NCBI GenBank assembly: GCA_001048675.1
Contig: CCKK01000020.1
Span: 744,001 to 808,000, forward strand
Source of the DNA: Vibrio diabolicus
GTDB taxonomy: Bacteria > Pseudomonadota > Gammaproteobacteria > Enterobacterales > Vibrionaceae
Length of the DNA stretch: 64,000 nucleotides
Reading direction: 5' to 3'
The notes under the pieces are model-generated. The model was given only the letters and a program-made list of their open reading frames with translations. It did not search any database and was not told where the DNA came from. Position numbers and translations under genes: made by a program. Each line of letters starts with the position of its first letter. Position 1 is the stretch's first letter. Below are positions 33,069 to 41,642 of this stretch, in pieces.

Positions 33069-33386
33069 ATGATCTACACAACGACAGAAAGCATTCCGGG
33101 TAAGCAGATCTCTGAAATAAGAGGGGTTGTAACTGGTAATGTTGTTCAATCAAAACACATCGGTCGTGACCTCATGGCGGGTATCAAAAGCATTGTTGGC
33201 GGCGAAATTCGCGGTTACACGGAAATGATGACCGACGCGCGTGATATAGCTATACAGCGCATGGTAGCAGACGCTGAATCTAAAGGTGCAGATGCGATTG
33301 TAGGGATTCGATTTACCACGAGCTCAATCGTAGATGGTTCTTCGGAAATTTTGGCATTTGGTACTGCAGTGAAACTTGCGGACTAA
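33069..33386 (+). CDS. YbjQ/UPF0145 family protein
   Basis: This 105-residue soluble protein has the YbjQ pattern: VTGNVVQSKHIGRDLMAGIKSIVGGEI, then a helix ending ADAIVGIRFTTSSI. The family forms ring-shaped homo-oligomers and has no established activity. The ATG at 33069 has AAGGGA eight bases upstream; the frame extends 22 codons further but that part runs through the inverted repeat. It is the first gene of the block that separates rplT from pheS. Confidence 0.88.
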   Translation: MIYTTTESIPGKQISEIRGVVTGNVVQSKHIGRDLMAGIKSIVGGEIRGYTEMMTDARDIAIQRMVADAESKGADAIVGIRFTTSSIVDGSSEILAFGTAVKLAD

Positions 33387-33694
33387 TATACGAGGAAAAG
33401 CGTTGCTAGGAATGGTGAATTTTTATTCATTTATCATTTTTTATTTTTAGGTTAATTATTCTAGATTTTCGCAGAGCGAATAGGCTTATATTCTTAACTT
33501 TACGTTACTATTAAAATTAATCCTAATAATTTAGAGTAATTGCTTCACTTTTGTTTTGTGTATCATTTTATATTCATAATGAAATTGAATTCATATTGAA
33601 TTTTCCATTTATCGTGTGAATTTTGATTTCGATATATTAATTCATATTTTTCTTATAAAAATATGAACTTATACCTTGCCAAGCGGTTCTAAAT
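33387..33694. other. AT-rich non-coding region
   Basis: More than 300 bases of very AT-rich sequence with no coding frame and no T-tailed hairpin. It probably carries the upstream control region of the HTH regulator. Confidence 0.5.
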
Positions 33695-33721
33695 TGTTAC
33701 AAATACTATACAGTTGTAACA
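33695..33721. promoter_or_regulatory. Inverted repeat upstream of the HTH regulator, candidate operator
   Basis: TGTTACAA (33695-33702) and TTGTAACA (33714-33721) form a perfect 8-bp inverted repeat with an 11-base spacer, ending 19 bases before the regulator's ATG. The half-site spacing (19 bases centre to centre) suits a dimer binding across about two turns. Autoregulation is inferred. Confidence 0.45.
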
Positions 33722-33740
33722 TTGCCAAAAGGAATTGTAG

Positions 33741-34550
33741 ATGAGAGATCTGACTCCCGAATACTTGCTAGCCGCATTACGCCAAGCGATTAAAACAAAA
33801 GGGCTAACATATCGAGAGCTATCTGAGAAAATGGGCATGCCGCTGTCCACTTTTAAGAGACACTTAACAAGCACAAATCTCGCTTTGGATAAACTGCTTG
33901 AATATTGTAGAGCTGTTGATTGCACGTTAGATGAACTACAAAAGCTTGCGAATCAATTACAAGGTGAAGACGAGGATTACTTTAGCCGTACGCAAGATGA
34001 AGTCTTTTTTCAATTTCCCCACCTTTACGATTTTTATCGTGAATTGAGAATGTTGCGAGGCAAAGATGGATATTCCATTTTAAAGAAAAAGTATGATTTG
34101 TCTGAGCAAAGCATGTCTGATTACCTAAAAGCTTTGGAGTTATTGGATCTTGTTTACGTTGATGAAGATAAAAATATAACGTTGCACGGGCCGTTATATT
34201 ACAGCTATGCAGAAAACTCCAAGCTCAATGATAAATATACGGAAATCATAAAAGAACAGACAACAACCCACGATAAATGCGTTCGTGTGGCTTTGGCACG
34301 CATGAAAATTACTGAAGAGCAGCTTTTGCAATTGGAAGATCAAGTCGCAAAAACGGTTATCGATTTTCATTCCAAAAATGTTGTGGCAGAGAACTTTAAC
34401 GTCTCTGATTTTACTAATATTGTTCTACTTGCAGGGCCACATCAACCAGTCACATTCTCTGATGGAATTATCGAGACAGAAGGGCGATTTATTGACGATA
34501 TTCGTTATGCCATTGCATCTGCAGGTGATAAACCAAGCCTCTCGATTTAG
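33741..34550 (+). CDS. HTH transcriptional regulator with unknown C-terminal domain
   Basis: This 269-residue protein has an N-terminal XRE-like helix-turn-helix (about residues 8-62: GLTYRELSEKMGMPLSTFKRHLTS). A second helical segment resembles a winged helix (about 108-150: YDLSEQSMSDYLKALELLDLVYVD). The C-terminal ~110 residues are unassigned. The layout suggests a DNA-binding sensor of a Vibrio-specific family. AAAAGGAATT lies upstream of the ATG. It is monocistronic, inside the block that splits the ancestral thrS-pheT cluster. Target genes are unknown; the nearby inverted repeat may be its own operator. Confidence 0.75.
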   Translation: MRDLTPEYLLAALRQAIKTKGLTYRELSEKMGMPLSTFKRHLTSTNLALDKLLEYCRAVDCTLDELQKLANQLQGEDEDYFSRTQDEVFFQFPHLYDFYRELRMLRGKDGYSILKKKYDLSEQSMSDYLKALELLDLVYVDEDKNITLHGPLYYSYAENSKLNDKYTEIIKEQTTTHDKCVRVALARMKITEEQLLQLEDQVAKTVIDFHSKNVVAENFNVSDFTNIVLLAGPHQPVTFSDGIIETEGRFIDDIRYAIASAGDKPSLSI

Positions 34551-34636
34551 AAATTCAGTCTTTTACTTAAAGAGAATCGCTTTCTCACTATGTTATTGAG
34601 TTTTGTCGCTCTAATATTGAAAGGAAGCAGTAAAAG

Positions 34637-34725
34637 AAAAGCCCAAGACAGAGCACACTTTGTAAATAGAGCATCTATCAGTTGCTGTTTTGAATCCAAA
34701 CTTTAAGTGTTTTGGGCTTTTTTGA
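34637..34725 (+). terminator. Long-loop hairpin after the HTH regulator, possible terminator
   Basis: AAAAGCCCAA (34637-34646) and TTGGGCTTTT (34712-34721) form a 10-bp stem followed by T2 more, but the loop is 65 bases, so efficiency is uncertain. Confidence 0.4.
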
Positions 34726-34933
34726 ATCACATCATTTCAATATCACTCGTTGTCCAATTTTTAAGGTGCTGATTTTTGGGGTTATGTCCTCGCACTCCAC
34801 TCTAGCCTTTCCTTACAATCAAATCATTCTCGCTGAACCAAGCATCTTGATGTTACTTGGTTATATATAATTAAAGCTTATTTTTCGGTTAGCTATAAAT
34901 TCATACTTGCAATGTTTGTTTTTTGATCTATTA
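34726..34933. other. Non-coding region with a repeat-like hairpin
   Basis: No gene is seen. AACCAAG (34836-34842) and CTTGGTT (34856-34862) flank an inner CATCttGATG and then TATATATAA. It may be a decayed copy of a Vibrio interspersed palindrome. Confidence 0.35.
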
Positions 34934-34963
34934 TGACGAAGTGTCATTTGTGACGGTTCGTCA
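34934..34963. promoter_or_regulatory. Tandem TetR operators upstream of the tetR-type gene
   Basis: Two 13-bp sites, TGACGAAGTGTCA (34934-34946) and TGACGGTTCGTCA (34951-34963), 17 bases apart. Together with the copies at 35878 and 36047 they define the pattern TGACG-N3-CGTCA (the first site has one mismatch). Confidence 0.75.
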
Positions 34964-35038
34964 AATTTAGTGGCGTTCCTGTATTCAAGAATCGTGTTAC
35001 AATTATTGGGAGTGTGTTGGTATACGGATCAAAGGATT

Positions 35039-35827
35039 ATGTTTAACTTTCGCTGTAAAAAAGATAGCAAGCAAGACGGATGTCGTACGTCTTCAGGGCT
35101 AACTAAAAAACAACAGGCGATTGCTGATCGTGAAATAGAGCTTATTCAATTGGCTAAGTCTCTGGTTCAAGAGCAAGGCTTTGCCAACTTAACGATGGAC
35201 AAGCTCACAGCGGCAAGTCCTTACTCGAAGGGAACGATCTACAATCATTTTTGCAGCAAAGAAGATGTGATTCTTGCGCTTTGTATTCACTCGCTGAGAA
35301 GCGAGGCAATATTTTTCGAACGTACCGCTAAGTTCAATGGCAATACCAGAGAAAAAATCATTGCTATGCATGTAGGTTATCGTATTTACGCTCGTATGGA
35401 GCCTGTACTATCAACCTGTGCGATTGTTGCAAAGACGCCTTGGGTCCTAGAGAAAGCTTCGCCTAAGCGTGTGAATGAATTGAACAACTTAGAAGAACAA
35501 GTAATAGATGGTGCTGATGCGTTGGTGAATAATGCGGTGGAATGTGGAGACCTTAAGTTCTCTCCCGCAATTGGTTCTGATGCCATCGTATTTGCTAACT
35601 GGTCTATTGCCTTCGGTTCAAACGCTCTAGCGCAAAATGCATCGAACAGTCGATGTATTCAGCGAATTCAAGATCCATTCTCAGTACTGCATAACGCGAA
35701 TATGTTACTTGATGGTTTAGGGTGGTCACCTTTATCGACAGAGTGGGATTACCGTAAAACGTGGCGTCGAGTGGAACAGGAATTGTTCAGCGAAGAGCTT
35801 GCTTATTTAGAGTCTGTGAATCGCTAA
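35039..35827 (+). CDS. TetR/AcrR-family repressor of the RND operon
   Basis: This 262-residue regulator has a TetR helix-turn-helix at about residues 35-75 (FANLTMDKLTAASPYSKGTIYNHFCSKED) and a divergent ligand-binding domain. The N-terminal extension (about 25 residues, basic, with Cys5 and Cys15) is longer than usual. The ATG at 35039 follows AAAGGA with a short spacer; the frame is open further upstream but the operators lie there. Tandem copies of the 13-bp palindrome lie upstream of it and two more lie upstream of the RND gene, so it most likely represses both itself and the downstream operon. The inducer is unknown. Confidence 0.87.
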   Translation: MFNFRCKKDSKQDGCRTSSGLTKKQQAIADREIELIQLAKSLVQEQGFANLTMDKLTAASPYSKGTIYNHFCSKEDVILALCIHSLRSEAIFFERTAKFNGNTREKIIAMHVGYRIYARMEPVLSTCAIVAKTPWVLEKASPKRVNELNNLEEQVIDGADALVNNAVECGDLKFSPAIGSDAIVFANWSIAFGSNALAQNASNSRCIQRIQDPFSVLHNANMLLDGLGWSPLSTEWDYRKTWRRVEQELFSEELAYLESVNR

Positions 35828-35837
35828 TCGTTATAGA

Positions 35838-35865
35838 GGCCATCTAATATTTTAGTTGGCTTTTT
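35838..35865 (+). terminator. Intrinsic terminator of the TetR gene
   Basis: Stem GCCA-t-CTAA/TTAG-t-TGGC (35838-35846 with 35851-35859) followed by T6. Confidence 0.75.
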
Positions 35866-35877
35866 TATTATACTATT

Positions 35878-35890
35878 GTGACGAATCGTC
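35878..35890. promoter_or_regulatory. TetR operator, upstream copy of the RND operon
   Basis: TGACGAATCGTCA, a perfect 13-bp palindrome, 185 bases ahead of the RND start. Confidence 0.75.
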
Positions 35891-36046
35891 AAAAAAATAG
35901 AAATTGGTACTCAAGTTACCGATCTCGAGAAGTATAGGAAGTTACTCAAAAACTAACTTATATAACCAAATAAATTCGATCTGATTTTCATATGTTGAAG
36001 TTATCTGGTTATCACAGCATTCGCTTGTTTTTTTAGTTTTTAAATT

Positions 36047-36059
36047 TGACGAAACGTCA
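36047..36059. promoter_or_regulatory. TetR operator, proximal copy of the RND operon
   Basis: TGACGAAACGTCA, 15 bases ahead of the RND ATG and next to its ribosome site, so a bound repressor would block transcription start or elongation. Confidence 0.75.
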
Positions 36060-36074
36060 CAAAAGGAGAGTGTG

Positions 36075-38453
36075 ATGCCACATCACAACGTTCAACAACA
36101 AGCCCGAATTGGCTGGGTCAAGCTACCAACGAATTACAGTGTGTTGGTTGTACTTGCTACCGTTTTATTGATTGTTATAGCAACTATTGGAGGAAAAAAT
36201 CTTTACTTTAGAGGGGATTACGACATCTTTTTTGATGGAACAAATGAGCAGTTACTTGCGTTTGATGAAATTCAGACTACCTTTGCAAAATCTGACAGTC
36301 TTGCTTTGGTCATAGCGCCAAAAAGTGGCACTGTTTTTACTCCTAACACCTTATCTCTTATTCAGCAGATCACTGACGAGGCGTGGCAAGTCCCATACTC
36401 CACCCGTGTTGATTCCCTTGCCAACTACCAGCATACCGAAGCGTTTGAAGATGATCTTCTTGTCGAAGATTTACTGTATAGCGAATATGAATTGACGCCT
36501 CAGCGAATCGAGAAAGTCAAAAGTATTGCGTTGAGTGAGCCGGTTTTGAAAAGTTCACTGATTTCCGAAAAAGGGGATGTCACGGTCGTGAATATTACGG
36601 TCCAACTCCCTGAGGTCGATAAAACCGCTGAAGTACAAGAAGTGGTTGCCTACATAAACGGAATGATTGAGCGTTATCAGCAAGTGTACCCGGATACTGA
36701 GTTCCACAAAGCCGGTATTATTGCAATGAACTACGCGTTTATGACCGCAGCTCAAGATGACAGCGCGACGCTAGTGCCGACCATGCTACTAGTGATATTG
36801 GTTTTCCTGACTCTCATGTTGCGCTCATTGCTTAGCGTCATCGCGACACTCATCGTTATTATCGGCTCAGTTATGGTGACAATGGGATTATCAGGATGGG
36901 CTGGTATGTTCTTAAGCACGGCGACAGTTAATGTGCCTACCTTGGTGATGACGCTTGCCGTCGCCGACTGTGTACACATTATAGCGACGATGCGTCAGTC
37001 TATGCAAAACGGCTTTAGTAAAGCCCATTCTATTGAACGAAGTATTGCGCTCAATTTCATGCCCATCCTGATTACCTCCATTACCACCGCGATCGGCTTT
37101 TTAATGATGAATATGTCGGATTCTCCAATCCTGAGAGATTTCGGCAACCTATCAGCCCTTGGCGTCATGATTGCTTGTTTCCTTTCCATCACATTACTTC
37201 CGGCGTTACTTCATATCCTTCCTGTTAGGGTGAAGTCAGACACTGCTGATGAAAGAAAGCACTTTATGGATCACTTAGGGGATTTCGTGGTGTCAAAGCG
37301 ACATGCGTTATTGCCGTTGTCGGTGCTTGTTATTGTCGCGAGTGCGAGTTTGATTCCGCTGAACAAAGTCAACGATGAATCCGTCGAGTACTTTGGTCAT
37401 AGCAATGAATTTCGTCGAGCGGCTGATTTTATGGAAGAGCGAATCAGTGGCATGGCGAACATCAGTATCGCGATAAAAACTAACGAATCGCAGGGTATTG
37501 CGGATCCTAATTTTCTCAATACCGTGGGTAAATTTACTGACTGGCTAAGGTTGCAGCCAGAAACGGACCATGTTGCGACCTTGAGCGATGTTTATAAGCG
37601 CCTAAACAAGAACATGCATGGAGATGATCAGACTTATTACTCGCTTCCTCAAGACAGAGAATTAGCGGCTCAATATCTGCTGCTTTATGAAATGTCACTA
37701 CCGTATGGTTTAGATTTGAACAACCAAATCAATGTTGATAAGTCGTCAATCAAGATGGTTCTCACCGTGGAGAACTTGGGCAGCGTCGAGCTTGTTGATT
37801 TGGAAAATCGTATTTACCAATGGTTTAACGAAAACGCGCCTCAGTATGATGTTGTTGCTTCTAGTCCATCACTGATGTTTGCGCATATTGGCGAAACGAA
37901 TATGGCTAGCATGCTGTCAACCTTGCCTATCACTTTGATCTTAATTTCGGCATTACTGATCTTTGCCTTACGCTCGTTCAAGCTCGGTTTAATCAGCTTG
38001 GTCCCGAATATCGCCCCTGCGCTTATTGGTTTTGGTATTTGGGCGTTGGTTTCTGGTGAAATTAATTTGGGGTTGTCTGTTGTTGTGACGTTGACGCTTG
38101 GCGTTGTGGTTGATGATGCCGTTCATTTTCTCTCTAAATACCAACACGCTCGTAAAGATGGCCATAGCGCGGAACAAGCGGTTCGTTACGCTTTTCGCAC
38201 CGTGGGGCGCGCGCTTTGGATTACGACTGTCGTGCTTGTTGCTGGTTTCTCCGTTCTGGCGATGTCGAGCTTCCGCTTAAATGCCGATATGGGACAGTTG
38301 AGTGCCATTGTTATCTTCATTGCTCTTGTTGTGGATTTCATCTTTCTACCGACTCTACTGATGTTGTTTGACAAAGGCGTCTACGACGAGGTGGGCCGCC
38401 GAAACAAGCTTAAATCAACTGACTCTCAAACCACGGCTGTTACTCAGTCATAA
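36075..38453 (+). CDS. RND/MMPL-family inner-membrane transporter
   Basis: This 792-residue transporter has the two-fold RND plan. TM1 spans about 21-39, followed by a periplasmic loop of ~190 residues; TM2-6 span about 232-385; TM7 is at 410-428, with a second loop; TM8-12 span about 612-765. Both halves carry acidic residues in the expected membrane helix (ADCVHII at 297-303 and VVVDDAVHF at 677-685), the proton-relay position. It is smaller than AcrB-type pumps (about 1030) and close to MMPL/HpnN-type lipid exporters. AAAAGGAGAG lies six bases before the ATG; a GTG one codon earlier is less well placed. First gene of a three-gene operon under TetR control. Confidence 0.9.
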   Translation: MPHHNVQQQARIGWVKLPTNYSVLVVLATVLLIVIATIGGKNLYFRGDYDIFFDGTNEQLLAFDEIQTTFAKSDSLALVIAPKSGTVFTPNTLSLIQQITDEAWQVPYSTRVDSLANYQHTEAFEDDLLVEDLLYSEYELTPQRIEKVKSIALSEPVLKSSLISEKGDVTVVNITVQLPEVDKTAEVQEVVAYINGMIERYQQVYPDTEFHKAGIIAMNYAFMTAAQDDSATLVPTMLLVILVFLTLMLRSLLSVIATLIVIIGSVMVTMGLSGWAGMFLSTATVNVPTLVMTLAVADCVHIIATMRQSMQNGFSKAHSIERSIALNFMPILITSITTAIGFLMMNMSDSPILRDFGNLSALGVMIACFLSITLLPALLHILPVRVKSDTADERKHFMDHLGDFVVSKRHALLPLSVLVIVASASLIPLNKVNDESVEYFGHSNEFRRAADFMEERISGMANISIAIKTNESQGIADPNFLNTVGKFTDWLRLQPETDHVATLSDVYKRLNKNMHGDDQTYYSLPQDRELAAQYLLLYEMSLPYGLDLNNQINVDKSSIKMVLTVENLGSVELVDLENRIYQWFNENAPQYDVVASSPSLMFAHIGETNMASMLSTLPITLILISALLIFALRSFKLGLISLVPNIAPALIGFGIWALVSGEINLGLSVVVTLTLGVVVDDAVHFLSKYQHARKDGHSAEQAVRYAFRTVGRALWITTVVLVAGFSVLAMSSFRLNADMGQLSAIVIFIALVVDFIFLPTLLMLFDKGVYDEVGRRNKLKSTDSQTTAVTQS

Positions 38454-38471
38454 CGAATCAAAGGATTGAAC

Positions 38472-39263
38472 ATGAATTTACTAAAAAATGCCTTAAAAGT
38501 ATCTGCACTTTCTGTCTCGCTTTTTATGAGTCATGCGGTGTTAGCGGATGAAGCGAAAGGATTAGAAATTGCTCAAGAGCGCAAAGCCCGTGATGAAGGG
38601 TGGGGGGATTCTGTTGCTACCATGAAAATGATTCTGCGGAACGCACAAGGAGAAAGCAGCACACGTTTAATGCGCCTCCAATCACTCGAAGTTGAGGACG
38701 ATGGTGACAAAGGACTCACAATATTTGATGAACCAAGAGATGTGAAAGGCACCGCGTTTCTCAACCACTCTCATACAGTGGGTGCCGATGACCAGTGGCT
38801 TTACCTTCCAGCACTGAAGCGTGTGAAACGTATTTCCTCGCGTAACAAATCAGGCCCTTTCATGGGCAGTGAATTTGCGTATGAGGATCTCAGTTCCTTT
38901 GAGATTGAAAAATACCGTTTCAACTACCTAAAAGATGACAGCATAAACGGGCAAGATGTTTTCGTCGTAGAGCAAATTCCGACCGATAAGAACTCAGGTT
39001 ATACCAAGCAAACGGTGTGGTTAGATAAAGCGCATTACCGCCCACTGAAAGTTGAGTTTTACGATCGCAAAGGGTCGTTGTTAAAAACGCTTTCTTTTTC
39101 CGATTACAAGCAGTACCTCAACCAATATTGGCGAGCGCACACTATGGCGATGACAAATCATCAAACAGGAAAAAGCACTGAGCTAACAACAAGTGAAATG
39201 CGCTTTAACACTGGGCTCGAAGACAATGATTTTCATAAGAATGTGTTAAAACGAGTGAGGTAG
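38472..39263 (+). CDS. LolA-like periplasmic protein (outer-membrane lipoprotein-sorting type)
   Basis: This 263-residue exported protein has a signal peptide cut near VLA-DEA (residue 26). It resembles the LolA-like family often annotated as outer-membrane lipoprotein-sorting protein: GWGDSVATMKMILRN, DDQWLYLPALKRVKRISS, GPFMGSEFAYEDLSS and KQTVWLDKAHYRPLKVEFYD. These form a half-barrel expected to bind acyl chains. The ATG at 38472 has AAAGGA six bases upstream; it starts 18 bases after the RND stop. Being co-transcribed with an RND transporter, it probably carries a lipid or lipidated cargo across the periplasm. Confidence 0.87.
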   Translation: MNLLKNALKVSALSVSLFMSHAVLADEAKGLEIAQERKARDEGWGDSVATMKMILRNAQGESSTRLMRLQSLEVEDDGDKGLTIFDEPRDVKGTAFLNHSHTVGADDQWLYLPALKRVKRISSRNKSGPFMGSEFAYEDLSSFEIEKYRFNYLKDDSINGQDVFVVEQIPTDKNSGYTKQTVWLDKAHYRPLKVEFYDRKGSLLKTLSFSDYKQYLNQYWRAHTMAMTNHQTGKSTELTTSEMRFNTGLEDNDFHKNVLKRVR

Positions 39264-39273
39264 TGGAGGAGAA

Positions 39274-40449
39274 ATGAACCGATCAAATGTTGGGTTGTTG
39301 CTTAGCGCAGCAACCTCTCTTTACTCGATGCCTCTTGCCGCCGTTGAGCTTGCAGGACAAGTCAATATTGAGCATCGTCAGTTTTTTGATTCTGGCTCTC
39401 AGGGTCAGAGAAAAGCGCAAACGTCATTGGTTTTGCAGCCAGAATTTTACTGGGAGATGCAAAATGGTGATGCGAGCTTTACCCTCACACCTTTCTATCG
39501 TTTGGATAGCCTAGACGATGAGCGAAGTCATGGAGACATAAGAGAGGCGCTTTATCTGACTTATTGGGATGATTATGAGCTTCGAGTTGGGATTAGTAAG
39601 GTCTTTTGGGGAGTGACGGAATCCGCCCATTTGGTTGATGTAGTAAACCAGACAGACGCCATTGAAGCCGTCGATGGTGAAGATAAACTCGGTCAGCCGA
39701 TGTTGCATTTTACCTCATTCAAAGATTGGGGCACTGTCCATGCAATGTTATTACCTTACTTTAGGGAACGAACGTTTGCGGGTACTGACGGGCGCTTGCG
39801 AACCGAACCTGTTGTCTCAGATGATGCTATCTATGAATCAAGCAGAGAAGAAAAGCAGGTAGATGTGGCTTTTCGATATTCGAAAATGCTTGGCGATTGG
39901 GACGTAGGCCTGAGCTATTTATATGGAACAAACCGGGATCCTTACTTTCGTTTTGAGTACGGGGAATTAAAGCCTTACTACGCTCTGATGAGTCATGTCG
40001 GTCTCGATGTACAAGGAATCGTTGGCGATTGGTTATGGAAACTCGAAAGTGTTTATCGAGATAGTGCTGATAATCATGTTGGCCTTGTGACGGGATTTGA
40101 GTACACCTTCGTTGGCGCATTTGACACGGTTTGGGATGTGGGTGTGATTGGTGAATACCTCTATGACAGTCGTGGGAATAATGCACAAACTATCGGTCAA
40201 AATGATGTGTTTGCAGGCATTCGTTGGGCGCTCAACGACGAGGACGGAACGGAAGTATTGACGGGAATCACAAAGGATTTAGATAACGCCGATGTTTACA
40301 ATGCCAAGTTAGAAGCCTCGAGCCGAATATCGAATAACTTTAAGTGGCAAATTGATGCTTGGTTGTTCAAAAATGAAACGCCAAACGATTTGCTCTATTT
40401 CGCCCGAGATGACGATTTTATCGAGCTATCTATTCAATACTATTTCTAA
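39274..40449 (+). CDS. Outer-membrane beta-barrel protein of the RND operon
   Basis: This 391-residue protein has a signal peptide (residues 1-23, near PLA-AVE), many short amphipathic strands and a C-terminal aromatic pattern ending in YYF, the usual BAM recognition signal. I do not recognise a named family with certainty; it may relate to the DUF1302/DUF1329-type partners found with RND and LolA-like genes in other gammaproteobacteria. GGAGGAGA precedes the ATG, 10 bases after the LolA-like stop. It is the likely outer-membrane acceptor or channel of the system. Confidence 0.8.
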   Translation: MNRSNVGLLLSAATSLYSMPLAAVELAGQVNIEHRQFFDSGSQGQRKAQTSLVLQPEFYWEMQNGDASFTLTPFYRLDSLDDERSHGDIREALYLTYWDDYELRVGISKVFWGVTESAHLVDVVNQTDAIEAVDGEDKLGQPMLHFTSFKDWGTVHAMLLPYFRERTFAGTDGRLRTEPVVSDDAIYESSREEKQVDVAFRYSKMLGDWDVGLSYLYGTNRDPYFRFEYGELKPYYALMSHVGLDVQGIVGDWLWKLESVYRDSADNHVGLVTGFEYTFVGAFDTVWDVGVIGEYLYDSRGNNAQTIGQNDVFAGIRWALNDEDGTEVLTGITKDLDNADVYNAKLEASSRISNNFKWQIDAWLFKNETPNDLLYFARDDDFIELSIQYYF

Positions 40450-40453
40450 AACA

Positions 40454-40520
40454 AAAGGGCACAACTTAACGTCAGATTAATGAAAGATGACATTTTTGAC
40501 GTTTTTGTGCTCTTTTTATT
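40454..40520 (+). terminator. Terminator of the RND operon
   Basis: Composite hairpin: outer stem GCACAA/TTGTGC (40459-40464 with 40505-40510), inner stem AACGTCA/TGACGTT (40468-40474 with 40497-40503), then TCTTTTTATT. Confidence 0.75.
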
Positions 40521-40548
40521 CAATAACCTCTTCTTTTCGTAATTCAAT

Positions 40549-40577
40549 TTGGCATTGGTGCCCGGTTTGGCTACTAT
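40549..40577 (+). promoter_or_regulatory. Sigma-70 promoter of pheST
   Basis: TTGGCA (40549-40554), a 17-base spacer and TACTAT (40572-40577), ending 63 bases before pheS. No Phe-rich leader peptide or attenuator is visible after it, unlike pheM in E. coli. Confidence 0.55.
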
Positions 40578-40640
40578 GTACAGCTATCAAAAAACCAATC
40601 ACTCCCTTATGGACACTACCAACAGGTAGATGAGGAAACG

Positions 40641-41624
40641 ATGCAACATCTAGAAGAGATCATTGCTAGCGCGAGCACTGCAATTGAAGCTGCCGAATCG
40701 CTAGTCGCACTTGATGAAGTGCGTGTTCAGTATCTGGGTAAAAAAGGTGAGCTAACTGCTCAACTTCAAAGCCTAGGTAAACTACCACCAGAAGAACGCC
40801 GTGAAGCTGGTCAAGAAATCAACAAAGCGAAAGGCGTCGTTCAGCAAGCTATCGCAGCTCGTAAAGACGCACTACAACGTGCAGAGCTTGAAGCGAAACT
40901 AGCAGCAGAAACAATCGACGTAACACTACCAGGTCGTCGTATTGAGAACGGTGGTTTACACCCAGTAACTCGTACTGTAGAGCGTATTGAGAAGTTCTTT
41001 GGCGAACTTGGTTTCAACACCGAAGCTGGCCCAGAGATCGAAGATGCATTCCACAACTTTGATGCGCTAAATATTGCCGCTGATCACCCAGCGCGTACTG
41101 ACCACGATACTTTCTTCTTCAATCCAGATTTGATGCTTCGTACTCATACGTCAGGCGTACAGATCCGTACGATGGAAAATGGTAAACCACCATTCCGTTT
41201 CATCGCTCCGGGCCGTGTATACCGTAACGACTACGACCAAACTCATACCCCAATGTTCCACCAAGTGGAAGGTATGCTGGTTGATGAGAACGTAAACTTT
41301 GCACAGTTGAAAGGCATCCTGCACGATTTCCTATGTAACTTCTTCGAAGAAGAAGTAGAAGTACGTTTCCGTCCATCTTACTTCCCATTCACTGAACCTT
41401 CAGCTGAAGTAGACGTGAAAGGCAAAAACGGTAAATGGTTAGAAGTACTAGGCTGCGGTATGGTTCACCCGAACGTACTACGTAGTGTAGGCATCGATCC
41501 TGAAAAATACTCTGGTTTCGCATTCGGTATGGGTGTTGAGCGTCTAACGATGCTTCGTTACGGCGTGAACGATCTACGTGCGTTCTTCGAAAACGATCTT
41601 CGTTTCCTAAAACAGTTCAAGTAA
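40641..41624 (+). CDS. pheS: Phenylalanyl-tRNA synthetase alpha subunit
   Basis: PheS (327 residues, E. coli length) forms the catalytic part of the alpha2-beta2 synthetase. It has an N-terminal coiled coil (about residues 1-85) and a class II core: motif 2 around FRFIAPGRVYRNDYDQTHTP with the Phe-site region FHQVEG, and motif 3 GFAFGMGVERLTML. AGATGAGGAAACG precedes the ATG. It is separated by 18 bases from pheT and has its own promoter. Confidence 0.98.
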   Translation: MQHLEEIIASASTAIEAAESLVALDEVRVQYLGKKGELTAQLQSLGKLPPEERREAGQEINKAKGVVQQAIAARKDALQRAELEAKLAAETIDVTLPGRRIENGGLHPVTRTVERIEKFFGELGFNTEAGPEIEDAFHNFDALNIAADHPARTDHDTFFFNPDLMLRTHTSGVQIRTMENGKPPFRFIAPGRVYRNDYDQTHTPMFHQVEGMLVDENVNFAQLKGILHDFLCNFFEEEVEVRFRPSYFPFTEPSAEVDVKGKNGKWLEVLGCGMVHPNVLRSVGIDPEKYSGFAFGMGVERLTMLRYGVNDLRAFFENDLRFLKQFK

Positions 41625-41642
41625 TCCAGAGGGTTCATCAAC

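Noticed and set aside
34637..34969. Small RNA gene after the HTH regulator
   Set aside because: There is a long-loop stem with a T tract, but no promoter or compact structured transcript could be argued from sequence alone.
40521..40640. A pheM-type leader peptide and attenuator before pheS
   Set aside because: The only short frame (40576-40629) has no phenylalanine codons, and no T-tailed hairpin follows the promoter.
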